55,245 nt of DNA, taken from positions 1-55,245 of the forward strand of contig JAUIBW010000037.1 of the NCBI GenBank assembly GCA_030427585.1, read 5' to 3'. The translations under genes were made by a program, and so were the position numbers. Each line of letters begins with the position of its first letter. The stretch's first letter is position 1. Origin of the DNA: Bacteroidia bacterium (GTDB taxonomy: Bacteria; Bacteroidota; Bacteroidia; Flavobacteriales; Flavobacteriaceae). The notes beneath the pieces were generated by a model, which was not told where the DNA came from, did no database searches, and saw only the letters and a list, made by a program, of their open reading frames with translations. Below, piece by piece: positions 7,895-17,492 of this stretch.

Positions 7895-9127
7895 ATGACC
7901 CCCAATTCCCTTTTTTATTTATTAATAGCTATTATCATTATTGTATTTTTAATAGACTCTCTATTAGACATCCTTAATTCTAGACACTATAACGATCAGA
8001 TTCCCGAAGAACTTATAGATGTTTACCCAGAAGAAGAATATCAAAAATCCATAGCATATAAAAAGGCTAACTTCAAATTCAAATTAGTATCCTCTACTAT
8101 TTCGTTATGTATCATGCTTCTGTTTTTCTTTTTGGATGGATTTGCTATAGTTGATAATATATCAAGGAGTATTTCAGATAATTCAATTATAATTGGTCTT
8201 GTTTTTTTTGGAATTATAATGATTGGTAGTGATATTCTCTCTACTCCAGCGACTTATTATAAAATTTTTGTTATTGAAGAAAAATTTGGTTTTAACAAAA
8301 CCACCATAAAAACCTTTTTTATTGATAAAATAAAAAGCATTATAATGATGATAATTGTCGGAGGAGGACTTTTAGCATTGATTATATGGTTTTATCAAAT
8401 TACAGGAAACTCTTTTTGGGTGTATGCCTGGACATTAGTATCGATATTTACATTAGCAATGAATATGTTCTACGCAAAGCTTATAGTCCCTATCTTTAAT
8501 AAACAAACTCCTTTAGAACCAGGAGAACTTAGAAATACTATTGAAGCTTATTCTAAGAAAGTTGGCTTTCAATTAAAAGATATTTTTGTTATTGATGGTT
8601 CTAAAAGAAGTACTAAAGCAAATGCTTACTTCTCTGGTTTGGGTAGCGAAAAAAGGATCACTCTTTATGACACATTGATTAATGATCTTGATAATGAAGA
8701 GATTGTAGCTGTATTAGCTCATGAAGTTGGGCATTATAAAAAAAGACATGTGATTGTTAATTTGTTTTTATCTATTGCACTCACCGGATTAACATTATGG
8801 TTTTTATCGCTTTTTATTGCAAATCCGCTTCTATCTGAGGCACTGGGAGTTGCAACTCCTTCATTTCATATAGGACTTATAGCTTTTGGAATTTTATATA
8901 GTCCGATTTCAGAAATAACCGGATTAATAATGAACATAGTTTCCAGAGCTTTCGAGTATCAGGCAGATAACTATGCAAAAGAGACTTATGATAATGAAGC
9001 TTTAATTAATAGTTTAAAAAAACTTTCAAAAAATAATCTTAACAATTTAACTCCTCATCCTGCTATGGTATTTATTCATTACTCACATCCTACTCTATTA
9101 CAAAGAATTAAAAATCTTAGAAAATAA
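7895..9127 (+). CDS. M48 zinc metallopeptidase, Ste24-like
   Basis: An integral-membrane zinc protease of the Ste24/CAAX prenyl protease 1 type. The zinc site is visible as H276-E-V-G-H280 in LAHEVGHYKKRH, with a third ligand E354 in FEYQAD and the conserved D358. At least six hydrophobic segments flank it, and the FNKTT and YAWTLVS regions are typical of the M48A family. Bacteria have no CAAX prenylation of their own, so the substrate is probably misfolded or regulatory membrane protein. The length of 410 aa matches the family. Confidence 0.93.
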   Translation: MTPNSLFYLLIAIIIIVFLIDSLLDILNSRHYNDQIPEELIDVYPEEEYQKSIAYKKANFKFKLVSSTISLCIMLLFFFLDGFAIVDNISRSISDNSIIIGLVFFGIIMIGSDILSTPATYYKIFVIEEKFGFNKTTIKTFFIDKIKSIIMMIIVGGGLLALIIWFYQITGNSFWVYAWTLVSIFTLAMNMFYAKLIVPIFNKQTPLEPGELRNTIEAYSKKVGFQLKDIFVIDGSKRSTKANAYFSGLGSEKRITLYDTLINDLDNEEIVAVLAHEVGHYKKRHVIVNLFLSIALTGLTLWFLSLFIANPLLSEALGVATPSFHIGLIAFGILYSPISEITGLIMNIVSRAFEYQADNYAKETYDNEALINSLKKLSKNNLNNLTPHPAMVFIHYSHPTLLQRIKNLRK

Positions 9128-9295
9128 ATCTCTTACTCAAGACTTGGTGGTTACATTTCTTAGTTGTATTTTTAATTATTAATGACAAAAAAATAGTTTA
9201 ATCATTAATCTCAAAGGCACAATTTTGTCGGTTAATATTACCAAAGGGATATCACACGCGATACTTAATAGGGCTTTCTTAAAAAACTTTATGTT

Positions 9296-11503
9296 ATGAC
9301 TGAAGCTGCTATAGATAAAGAAAATAAACAGATTGCTAAGCAATACAAAGAATTGCTTCGTATTAGCTATAGAGATCTTACCAAAGAAGATAAAGTCCTT
9401 ATACGACAGGCCTTTGATATTGCTGTTGATGCTCACAAAGACCAACGCCGTAAAAGTGGTGAAGCTTATATTTTTCATCCTATTGCGGTAGCAAAAATTG
9501 TAGCTAGTGAAATTGGATTGGATGCTACATCAATTGCTGCTGCATTACTTCACGATGTCGTAGAAGATACAGAATATACCTTGGTAGATATTGAGCAAAT
9601 GTTTGGTGAAACAGTAGCTCGTATTGTAGATGGTCTTACCAAAATTTCTTCTTTAAAAAAAGATAGAGACATTTCTTTACAAGCAGAGAATTTCAGAAAA
9701 ATGCTTCTTACCCTTAATGATGATGTAAGGGTCATTATCATTAAAATTGCGGATCGCTTGCATAATATGCAAACAATGGATGCTATGAGACCAGACAAAC
9801 AGGTAAAAATTGCATCCGAAACTTTGTATATATACGCCCCTCTGGCTCATCGAATTGGTTTATACAATATCAAAACAGAATTAGAAGATCTGGGATTAAA
9901 ATATACCGAACCCGAAGTATATAAAGATATTCTGGAAAAAATAAAGGAGAGTAAGGAAGAGCAAGATGAGTATATCAAAAAATTCTCTGATCAGATTAGA
10001 GAAGGTCTTGATAGAGAAGGATTAAATTATGAAATAAAAGGAAGACCAAAATCCATTTTTTCTATTCGTAGAAAAATGGTAAAGCAAAACATCTCATTCG
10101 ATGAAGTCTATGACAAATTTGCCATAAGAATAATATACAAGTCTGATAATATAGAGAATGAAAAGTTTATTGCCTGGAAAATATACACTGTAGTAACCGA
10201 TTACTACAGACCAAACCCTATTCGTTTAAGAGATTGGATATCTCAACCTAAGTCTACTGGTTACGAAGCCTTACATATAACTGTTATTGGTCCAGACAGC
10301 AAATGGGTAGAAGTACAAATTCGTAGTGAACGTATGCATGAAATTGCAGAAAAAGGATATGCAGCACATTATAAGTACAAGAATACCGAAGAAAAACAAG
10401 ATCAAGGATTAGATGGATGGCTTAATCGATTACAGGAAGCATTAGAAAATTCTGAAACAAATGCTGTAGATTTTGTAGAAGAATTTAAATTAAATCTTTA
10501 TGCAAAAGAGATATTTGTCTTTACACCTGAAGGAGATTTAAAATCATTACCAAAAGGAGCAACTGCACTCGATTTTGGTTTTAGTGTACATACCGAGGTT
10601 GGATTAAGAACGAGGGGAGCTCGAGTGAATGGTAAATTAGTACCTCTAAGCCATGAGCTTAAGAGTGGTGATCAGGTAGAAATTATTACCTCAACCAAAT
10701 CAAAACCTTCTTCTAGTTGGTTGGATTATGCTACTACAGCAAGAGCAAGATCCAAAATTAAATCTGCTTTACGAGACGAGAAAAAACAAATTGCCGAAGA
10801 TGGTAAAGTCGTTTTGAAACGTAAACTTCGCTCTCAGAAAATAACAATGAGTGAGAAGGTAGTTAATGAGCTTGTACTCTATTTTAAACTTAAAACAAGT
10901 TTGGATCTATTCTACAGAGTAGGTATAGGAACTATTGACAATCAAAAAATTAAAGAGTTCGCTACCACTCGAAGTAATGTCTTTATGAATTTTATCAAAA
11001 ATAGAATTCGAAGAGGTAACATTAAAGATGTTAATAAGGATGAAATTACATCTAAATACGATCTGCTTGTTTTTGGAAAAGATTCAGAAAAACTAGAATA
11101 CAAATTATCTAATTGTTGTAATCCGATTCCTGGAGATGATGTTTTTGGTTTTATAACGGTTAATGAAGGTATAAAAGTACATAAAAATAATTGCCCTAAT
11201 GCATTACAGTTACAAAGTAACTATGCCTATCGTATTATTCCTGCAAAATGGATTGATTCTAGCCAAGAAGAATTCAAGGCTGTAATTAAACTAAATGGTA
11301 TTGATAATATTGGTGTAGTAAATGAGGTAACTCAAATTATCTCAAACAATATGAGTCTTGCAATTTACAACATGAATTTTGATACCAATGACGGAGTTTT
11401 TACAGGTAAAATAACAGTAGGTGTTAAAAATAAAAATACCTTAAAAGCAGTTATGAAAAACCTTTCAAAAATAAGCGGTATTGATAAAGTTGTAAGAGAG
11501 TAG
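9296..11503 (+). CDS. Bifunctional (p)ppGpp synthetase/hydrolase
   Basis: A long RelA/SpoT homologue that makes and degrades the stringent-response alarmone (p)ppGpp. In order: an HD hydrolase domain with the intact motif H86-D-V-V-E-D91, a synthetase domain with GRPKSIFSI and R310-L-R-D313-W, a TGS domain (about 400-460), a helical/CC region with the SNCCNPIPGD cysteines, and a C-terminal ACT domain. R-L-R-D stands where bifunctional Rel/SpoT enzymes have RXKD and synthetase-only RelA has EXDD, and together with the intact HD motif this supports two activities. The length of 735 aa is normal. The gene stands alone on its strand, 168 bases after the protease gene. Confidence 0.96.
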   Translation: MTEAAIDKENKQIAKQYKELLRISYRDLTKEDKVLIRQAFDIAVDAHKDQRRKSGEAYIFHPIAVAKIVASEIGLDATSIAAALLHDVVEDTEYTLVDIEQMFGETVARIVDGLTKISSLKKDRDISLQAENFRKMLLTLNDDVRVIIIKIADRLHNMQTMDAMRPDKQVKIASETLYIYAPLAHRIGLYNIKTELEDLGLKYTEPEVYKDILEKIKESKEEQDEYIKKFSDQIREGLDREGLNYEIKGRPKSIFSIRRKMVKQNISFDEVYDKFAIRIIYKSDNIENEKFIAWKIYTVVTDYYRPNPIRLRDWISQPKSTGYEALHITVIGPDSKWVEVQIRSERMHEIAEKGYAAHYKYKNTEEKQDQGLDGWLNRLQEALENSETNAVDFVEEFKLNLYAKEIFVFTPEGDLKSLPKGATALDFGFSVHTEVGLRTRGARVNGKLVPLSHELKSGDQVEIITSTKSKPSSSWLDYATTARARSKIKSALRDEKKQIAEDGKVVLKRKLRSQKITMSEKVVNELVLYFKLKTSLDLFYRVGIGTIDNQKIKEFATTRSNVFMNFIKNRIRRGNIKDVNKDEITSKYDLLVFGKDSEKLEYKLSNCCNPIPGDDVFGFITVNEGIKVHKNNCPNALQLQSNYAYRIIPAKWIDSSQEEFKAVIKLNGIDNIGVVNEVTQIISNNMSLAIYNMNFDTNDGVFTGKITVGVKNKNTLKAVMKNLSKISGIDKVVRE

Positions 11504-11521
11504 AAACTTATTTTTTGCTCA

Positions 11522-11573
11522 AAAAAGAATTATGAATTAAGAATTATATTATTTCATGAAAATTCTTTTTTTA
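11522..11573 (+). terminator. Weak candidate terminator after the RelA/SpoT gene
   Basis: AAAGAATT and AATTCTTTTTTT form short AT-only arms around a large loop, ending in a T run. This is weak and may not be functional. Confidence 0.25.
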
Positions 11574-11657
11574 TAATCAAATCGGTTCAAATCAGCTAAT
11601 TTTCAAAAACCTTAAATAATCGTTTTTAAATCAGAGTCTCACTAATAAAAAATAATG

Positions 11658-11665
11658 TAACTTTG
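11658..11665 (+). promoter_or_regulatory. -7 box TAACTTTG before the Fur-family gene
   Basis: An exact TAnnTTTG match ends 13 bases before the ATG, leaving a leader of under ten bases. It is the probable promoter for both the regulator and purA. Confidence 0.55.
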
Positions 11666-11678
11666 CGTTTTTAAACGT

Positions 11679-12146
11679 ATGAGTACTAAAGCAACTACAC
11701 AAAACGATCAAATTATCGTTAAAAATGTTTTTACCAGTTTCTTAGAAGAAAATGGCCATAGAAAAACACCCGAAAGATACGCTATACTTCAAGAGATTTA
11801 TGAAAGTGATGAACATTTTGATATAGAATCATTATATATCAAAATGAAAAACAAAAATTATAGAGTAAGTCGTGCCACACTTTATAATACTATAGAGCTT
11901 TTATTAGAATGTAAATTGGTTAGAAAACATCAATTCGGACAAAATCAAGCTCAATACGAAAAATCATATTTCGACAGACAACATGATCATTTAATTTTAA
12001 CTGATACCGGGGATGTATTAGAATTTTGTGATCCTAGAATTCAATCTATAAAAAAAACAATCGAAGAAATTTTTGATGTAGATATTACAAATCATTCTTT
12101 GTATTTCTACGGAACTAAAAAAAAACCAACTAATAAAGATAACTAA
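11679..12146 (+). CDS. Fur-family transcriptional regulator without the CxxC zinc site
   Basis: The protein has the Fur fold: an N-terminal winged helix with the recognition segment YRVSRATLYNTIELL (61-75) and a dimerisation domain with H102-D-H104. In most Fur/PerR/Zur proteins a CxxCG motif follows at once. Here the two cysteine positions are L107 and T110, and no C-terminal CxxC exists; only C78 and C117 remain. The structural zinc site is therefore missing, although the histidine-rich regulatory metal site may persist. The stop codon shares one base with the purA ATG, so the two are translationally coupled. Which metal or peroxide signal it senses cannot be told. Confidence 0.92.
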   Translation: MSTKATTQNDQIIVKNVFTSFLEENGHRKTPERYAILQEIYESDEHFDIESLYIKMKNKNYRVSRATLYNTIELLLECKLVRKHQFGQNQAQYEKSYFDRQHDHLILTDTGDVLEFCDPRIQSIKKTIEEIFDVDITNHSLYFYGTKKKPTNKDN

Positions 12147-13417
12147 TGGCGGTAAACTTATTACTTGGTCTTCAATGGGGAGACGAAGGGAAAGGAAAAA
12201 TTGTAGACGTTCTTACAAAAGATTATAATATTATTGCACGATTTCAAGGTGGTCCTAATGCCGGTCACACTTTAGAATTTGATGGAATCAAGCATGTGTT
12301 ACATACTATTCCTAGCGGAATTTTTCATGATAAAGCTATAAATCTAGTTGGAAATGGTGTTGTAATAGACCCTGTGATTTTCAAAAAAGAATTGGATAAT
12401 CTTAATAAATTTAATTTAGATTATAAATCCAAATTATTGATTTCTAGAAAAGCTCACCTAATTCTTCCTACGCATAGGATTCTAGATGCTGCTTCCGAAG
12501 CTTCTAAAGGAAAAGCAAAAATTGGCTCTACTTTAAAAGGAATTGGTCCTACTTACATGGACAAAACTGGTAGAAATGGTATTCGAGTTGGAGATTTAGA
12601 ACTAAATGACTGGAAGGAACGTTACCGCGCTTTAGCCAATAAGCATGAAGCAATGATTGATTTTTATGACTCAAAAATAGAATACAATCTGGAAGAGCTA
12701 GAAAATGAATTCTTTGAAGCGATTAAAGTTTTAAAAACTCTTACTTTTATTGATAGTGAAGAATACCTTCATCAAGCCCAAAAAGAAGGAAAAACAATTC
12801 TGGCAGAAGGAGCGCAAGGTTCTTTATTAGATATCGATTTTGGTACATATCCTTTTGTAACATCATCAAACACTACAGCAGCAGGAGCGTGTACAGGTTT
12901 AGGTATTGCTCCAAATAAAATCAAAGATGTTTTTGGTATATTTAAAGCATACACAACTCGAGTTGGTAGTGGCCCATTTCCTACAGAATTATTTGATAAA
13001 GATGGAGAGACAATGGCACAAGTTGGTCATGAATTTGGAGCTACAACAGGTAGACCGAGAAGGTGCGGATGGCTAGACCTTGTAGCACTAAAATATGCAG
13101 TACATGTAAATGGTGTTACAAAATTAATGATGATGAAAGGTGATGTACTAAGTGGATTTGATACCTTAAAAATATGTACCGCATATAAATACCAGGGTAA
13201 AACAATTACTCATTTACCATACAACATAGAGCCTGAAAATGTGACTCCTATCTACACTGAGATGAGAGGTTGGTCTGAAGATCTTACAGGAATGACCGAT
13301 GCTTCTCAACTACCAAAAGAGTTAAATGAATATATCTCGTTTTTAGAAAAAGAATTAGAAACACCAATTACAATTGTTTCTGTGGGCCCAGATAGAACAC
13401 AAACCATACATAGGTAA
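12146..13417 (+). CDS. purA: Adenylosuccinate synthetase
   Basis: Converts IMP, aspartate and GTP to adenylosuccinate, the first committed step to AMP. The start has the conserved GLQWGDEGKGKIVD with catalytic D13, and GPNAGHT with H41, matching the Escherichia coli numbering. The IMP-binding TTGRPRRCGWLD segment and the guanine-binding SVGPDRTQTI at the C-terminus are present. The length of 423 aa is normal. The ATG overlaps the stop of the Fur-family gene by one base, and a strong terminator follows. Confidence 0.98.
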   Translation: MAVNLLLGLQWGDEGKGKIVDVLTKDYNIIARFQGGPNAGHTLEFDGIKHVLHTIPSGIFHDKAINLVGNGVVIDPVIFKKELDNLNKFNLDYKSKLLISRKAHLILPTHRILDAASEASKGKAKIGSTLKGIGPTYMDKTGRNGIRVGDLELNDWKERYRALANKHEAMIDFYDSKIEYNLEELENEFFEAIKVLKTLTFIDSEEYLHQAQKEGKTILAEGAQGSLLDIDFGTYPFVTSSNTTAAGACTGLGIAPNKIKDVFGIFKAYTTRVGSGPFPTELFDKDGETMAQVGHEFGATTGRPRRCGWLDLVALKYAVHVNGVTKLMMMKGDVLSGFDTLKICTAYKYQGKTITHLPYNIEPENVTPIYTEMRGWSEDLTGMTDASQLPKELNEYISFLEKELETPITIVSVGPDRTQTIHR

Positions 13418-13433
13418 AAAATAGTACTATAAA

Positions 13434-13475
13434 AATAAGAGCGATTGTAAAAATAATACAATCGCTCTTATTTTT
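13434..13475 (+). terminator. purA terminator
   Basis: A 16-base perfect inverted repeat (13434-13449 with 13457-13472, core AGAGCGATTGTA / TACAATCGCTCT) with a 7-base loop ends in a T run. Both sides carry A/T tracts, so it could act on both strands. Confidence 0.9.
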
Positions 13476-13807
13476 ATATACATAGATTAATTACCAGATA
13501 AGGTTGATAACGATCGAAAAATTGATTTTTTCTTCTACTATTTAACATTACATTATGGTTATCATTTCCTCTATATTATACATTATCAACCCTTCGTTAG
13601 AAATATCAATACCATTTATTTGAACAGCAGTCATATTTAGGCAATCCTAATATAAAATCTACAATCTGAGCATAAAAAATTGGCTTATAAAAACGAGAAT
13701 TAAAAATAGTTTTACTCTCATATATTTATCTCTTTTCCCATAAACATATAAAAGTAATAATATTTATCAGAAAATAAATCTAAAACATCCTTCATCAATT
13801 CATAATA
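13476..13807. other. Intergenic region, nothing recognised
   Basis: This lies between purA and the 3' end of the TPR/PD40 gene. I read past the stop of that gene for a detached OmpA domain and found none, only short AT-rich frames. Confidence 0.5.
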
Positions 13808-15169
13808 TCATAACGAAGTAGTCCCTTCCTTATCAGGTTTTAACTCTATTATCCTTTCTAATTTTCGCATAATTTTCTGTTTATTGAAATAGCGTTCAGG
13901 AAACGGAGTTATCTGCTTAAAGCCATAGATATCATCACCACCCTTCCCTCCTTTACGATTACTTGCAAAATACCCGGTTTTGTTTTCTTCATTGATAATA
14001 AAAGTAAAGTCATCTTTGGGGCTATTAATAGGTTTTCCTAAATTATAAACTTCTACTCCCCCTTCTTCATTTAGAATAGCCATAAAAATATCCAGCCCTC
14101 CTAATCCCTTATGGCCATCACTTGCAAAAAACAGCTTTCCTTTATCACTAATATAAGGGAAAGTTTCACGGCCCGAAGTATTAATTAGACCTCCCAGGTT
14201 TTTAGGAGTTCCAAAACTTTCATCTTCATTTATTTTTACCACATATAAATCTGATTTTCCCAAGGTTCCTGGCATATCACTTGCAAAATATAAGTATTTT
14301 CCATCTGAAGATAATGCGGGGTGTGCTATTGAGTATTCATCACTATTAAAAGGCAGCTCTTCTACATCTCCCCATTTTCCGTTATCATAGCGAGCTCTAT
14401 ATATTTTTAATAAAACAATGCCTTGTGTATTTGTTTTAGATTTTCTTTTAGAATAATTATTTCTAGTAAAATAGACCGTTTTCTTATCCTTACTAAAAGT
14501 TGCAGAAGATTCATGAAACTTCGAATTAATAGCCCCTTTTAACTTCTCAATACTTTTTTCTTCAGCAACATGTCTAGTTGTATACAAATCCAAAAAAGGT
14601 TGATCATTCCATTCATGTAACACCTTAGAAAAGGTATTGGTATCTCTCGAAGATGCGAATACTAATTCGCCATTATAAAAACTGGGGGCATAATCAGAAT
14701 ATTTAGAATTAATATTTAAAGTATCAATTATAAATTCCTTTGGCTTATCTTTTTTCGATAAAGCATTATCTAATGAGTCATGTATTTGTTCAATTCCTTT
14801 ATCATTACTTGCATATAACCAATGCGCTATATCATCTTCATTTTTATATTCTTCAGTACTCTTAATGCATTGTGCATATCTGGTTCGATATTCTGATTTC
14901 ATCTTCTCTGGATACAAAGAAGACAATACCCGATACCATTGTGCTGCCTTTTCTAACTCACCATTAAAGTAGTATGAATCTCCCAATTTTTCATATAACT
15001 CTATTGATTTACCCCCCTTTTTGATAGCCTTTAAGTACATTACTCTTGCCTCGATATAGGCGTACTTTTCAAAAGCTTCGTTTGCTTTTTGTAGCTGCTT
15101 TTCCTGAGAAAACACAGCACCCCAAAAAAACAAAAAAAATAGAACCCCTAAGTTTTTTTTCAAAACCAT
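13808..15169 (-). CDS. Exported TPR / PD40 beta-propeller protein lacking an OmpA domain
   Basis: A signal peptide ends near VFSQ (about residue 22). TPR-like helices follow (KANEAFEKYAYIEARVMYLKA and a second repeat, to about 100), then a beta-propeller built of PD40/WD40-like blades with motifs such as ADYAPSF, SSDGKYLYFASD, SDKGKLFFASD and GYFASNRKGGKGGDDIYGF. In related Flavobacteriia proteins a carboxypeptidase-regulatory and an OmpA-like peptidoglycan-binding domain normally follow this point. Here the protein ends about 35 residues later with a basic, then acidic tail (453 aa against roughly 640). No PorP/SprF partner is beside it. It is probably periplasmic or outer-membrane associated; its function is unknown. 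Confidence 0.88.
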   Translation of the reverse strand: MVLKKNLGVLFFLFFWGAVFSQEKQLQKANEAFEKYAYIEARVMYLKAIKKGGKSIELYEKLGDSYYFNGELEKAAQWYRVLSSLYPEKMKSEYRTRYAQCIKSTEEYKNEDDIAHWLYASNDKGIEQIHDSLDNALSKKDKPKEFIIDTLNINSKYSDYAPSFYNGELVFASSRDTNTFSKVLHEWNDQPFLDLYTTRHVAEEKSIEKLKGAINSKFHESSATFSKDKKTVYFTRNNYSKRKSKTNTQGIVLLKIYRARYDNGKWGDVEELPFNSDEYSIAHPALSSDGKYLYFASDMPGTLGKSDLYVVKINEDESFGTPKNLGGLINTSGRETFPYISDKGKLFFASDGHKGLGGLDIFMAILNEEGGVEVYNLGKPINSPKDDFTFIINEENKTGYFASNRKGGKGGDDIYGFKQITPFPERYFNKQKIMRKLERIIELKPDKEGTTSL

Positions 15170-15631
15170 CTATTATCTTTTTGTTAATAGTATAACGACC
15201 TCAACTGTTCTTTTTTTAAAGCAGCACTATATCTATTCTTAATAACCAATCAGAATAAACAAATTTGCTTTTGGTAAAAAAATAAAAGTTTAAGATGATG
15301 CTATCCCCATAGCATTGATCGTTCCCTTTGTTGTTTCCTGTCGCAATTTACTGATGCTTAAGTAGATCTAGTGTTAAAAAATTCGAAAATTTCTCTTATT
15401 TGCTTCTTTTTACCTGTATTAGTCCTTTGATCGTACAAAACTTACACATTATCCTTTTTTTATAAATTTACAATCATTCACTAATTGTAGAAATCACTTG
15501 TTTTTAAATCATTACAGAGATAAAACATGTTAAAATGCAACATTAGATTAGACATAAGGTTCTTAATTGAAGATAGCTTCCCTTTTATTTTACAGCTATA
15601 GTCACAATCATTAGATACAATTTTCGTTATT
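15170..15631. other. Intergenic region between divergent envelope genes
   Basis: No gene is seen in these 460 bases. The one clear structure is a perfect 7-base hairpin ATGCTAT-CCCC-ATAGCAT at 15298-15315. The right end holds the candidate promoter of the OstA-like gene. Confidence 0.5.
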
Positions 15632-15634
15632 TTG
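15627..15634 (+). promoter_or_regulatory. Candidate -7 box TTATTTTG of the OstA-like gene
   Basis: One mismatch to TAnnTTTG. It covers the TTG codon at 15632, which argues against that codon being the translation start. Confidence 0.35.
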
Positions 15635-15652
15635 CATACAAATTTGAAACAC

Positions 15653-17428
15653 TTGAAAAACAAATTCTTCTATATACTATTTGCTTTTATATTTTCGGTA
15701 GCATCATTTGCACAAGAAGGAAAACAAATCAAAGTTCAATCTGATCGTACTATAAAAGATCAAAATCGGTTTCCTGGGGCAACTATCCTGGCTAAAGTAG
15801 ACAAACAGGTATATATGCAACATGAAGGAATTGAGATATGGTGTGATCAGGCTATTCACTATGGCGAAGACAAGTTTGTTAAGGCTTTAGGAAATGTAAA
15901 AATGAAGCAAGGAGACACCATTACTATGACCAGTAAATATGCTGAATATAATGGTAATACTAAATTTGCATATGCAAGCGATAATGTATTTATGGAAACT
16001 CCTTCGAATACATTACGTACCGATACCTTATTTTTTGATCGACTTAGACAACAAGCTTATTATCGTAGCGGAGGAACAGTTAGAGATTCCTCGAATACAT
16101 TAACCAGTCAAATTGGACGGTACTTTATGGATAGAAAACAATATTCATTTAATACCACGGTAAAAATTGTAAATCCAGAAAATACAGTCGATTCTGATCG
16201 ATTAGATTACTATACAGAAAATGGTCACGCCTATCTATATGGCCCTTCTACAGTTAAAGGCAAAGAAAGCACACTATACTGTGAACGAGGATTTTATGAC
16301 ACCAAAGTTAAGACGGGATATGCTATCAAAAATGCCAAAATCGACTATGATAAACGTACTGTTTTTGGAGATAGTATTTTTTACAATAGTGCTAATCAAT
16401 TTGCATCGGCCACTAATAATATTAGAGTATTAGATACTGCAAATAATTCTGTAATTACTGGTCATTATGCAGAGGTTTTTAAAGAAAAAGATTCTGTTTT
16501 TATTACAAAGAGAGCACTCGCAGCTACTTTACAGGAAAAAGATTCTATTTTTATTCACAGTGATACACTTATGGTCACCGGTAAACCCGAACGAAGAATA
16601 ATGAATGGTTTTTATGATGTAAGAATCTATAAGAGTAATATGAGTGGTAAAAGTGATTCTATTAATGTCGATCAGACCACAGGATATACTAAAATGATTG
16701 GCAGACCTATTATTTGGTCGCAAAGAAATCAAATGACAGGTGATACCATAAAAATTATCTCGGATACAAAGACAGAAAAATTAGATTCACTTATCGTATA
16801 TCAAAATGCTTTTTTAGCACAAGAAGACACCCTAAAAGCCGGATACAACCAAGTAAAAGGCCAAATACTTTATGGTTTATTTAAAGATAATGAACTCTAT
16901 CAGGTAGATATCGATAAAAACACAGAAACTATATTTTACCAAAGAGAAAGCGAAGGTGAGTTAAAACTTATTGGTATTAATAAAGTACTCTCTAGTTCTA
17001 TTAGATTATTATTAAATAACCGGGAGATAGAAGATGTTTATTATTATCAGAATGTTGATGGCACTCTATATCGTGAAATTGATTTACCAGAAAATGCTCG
17101 TGAACTCTCTGGTTTTAATTGGCGTGGCGATGAACGTATTAATAGCAAGTCTGACCTATTTAGAGGAGAATCACCTCCTGAACTTACTAAAATAACAGGA
17201 ATCCCATTACCAAAAGATGAAGCGGATTTCTTTGATGAAGAAACTGTAAAACGCTTAGAGGATAATAAGTCTGAAGGCTCTCGATTATTAGAGCAAGAAC
17301 TTAAAGATGCCGAACTTAAAGAGACTAACGAACAATTAGATTCTATTCCTTTTAAAAAGAAAGTAAAAGAAGATCTTAATACCGAAAAGAAGAAAAATCA
17401 AAAAAACAGTATTAACATCGAACAGTAA
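15653..17428 (+). CDS. OstA-like protein (Lpt lipopolysaccharide-transport family)
   Basis: The protein has the repeated beta-strand pattern of OstA/LptA folds: stretches such as WCDQAIHYGEDKFVKALGNV, MTSKYAEYNGNTKFAYASDN and LRTDTLFFDRLRQQAYYRSG. LptA-type folds form the periplasmic bridge that carries lipopolysaccharide to the outer membrane. I place the start at TTG 15653, giving a clean signal peptide (KNKFFYILFAFIFSVASFAQ) and 591 aa; TTG at 15644 is also possible. The earlier TTG at 15632 lies inside a probable promoter box. The C-terminus is a Glu/Lys-rich tail rather than a beta-barrel, so this is not a full LptD. The aminotransferase gene follows after 64 bases. Confidence 0.87.
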   Translation: MKNKFFYILFAFIFSVASFAQEGKQIKVQSDRTIKDQNRFPGATILAKVDKQVYMQHEGIEIWCDQAIHYGEDKFVKALGNVKMKQGDTITMTSKYAEYNGNTKFAYASDNVFMETPSNTLRTDTLFFDRLRQQAYYRSGGTVRDSSNTLTSQIGRYFMDRKQYSFNTTVKIVNPENTVDSDRLDYYTENGHAYLYGPSTVKGKESTLYCERGFYDTKVKTGYAIKNAKIDYDKRTVFGDSIFYNSANQFASATNNIRVLDTANNSVITGHYAEVFKEKDSVFITKRALAATLQEKDSIFIHSDTLMVTGKPERRIMNGFYDVRIYKSNMSGKSDSINVDQTTGYTKMIGRPIIWSQRNQMTGDTIKIISDTKTEKLDSLIVYQNAFLAQEDTLKAGYNQVKGQILYGLFKDNELYQVDIDKNTETIFYQRESEGELKLIGINKVLSSSIRLLLNNREIEDVYYYQNVDGTLYREIDLPENARELSGFNWRGDERINSKSDLFRGESPPELTKITGIPLPKDEADFFDEETVKRLEDNKSEGSRLLEQELKDAELKETNEQLDSIPFKKKVKEDLNTEKKKNQKNSINIEQ

Positions 17429-17492
17429 TATGTTTTTATGTAAAAATATCGGATAACACTTTAAAATTCGATAATCTAGTAAAAAAACAATC

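Noticed and set aside
15632..15652. TTG at 15632 as start of the OstA-like protein
   Set aside because: The codon lies in a probable -7 promoter box, and a later TTG gives a proper signal peptide.
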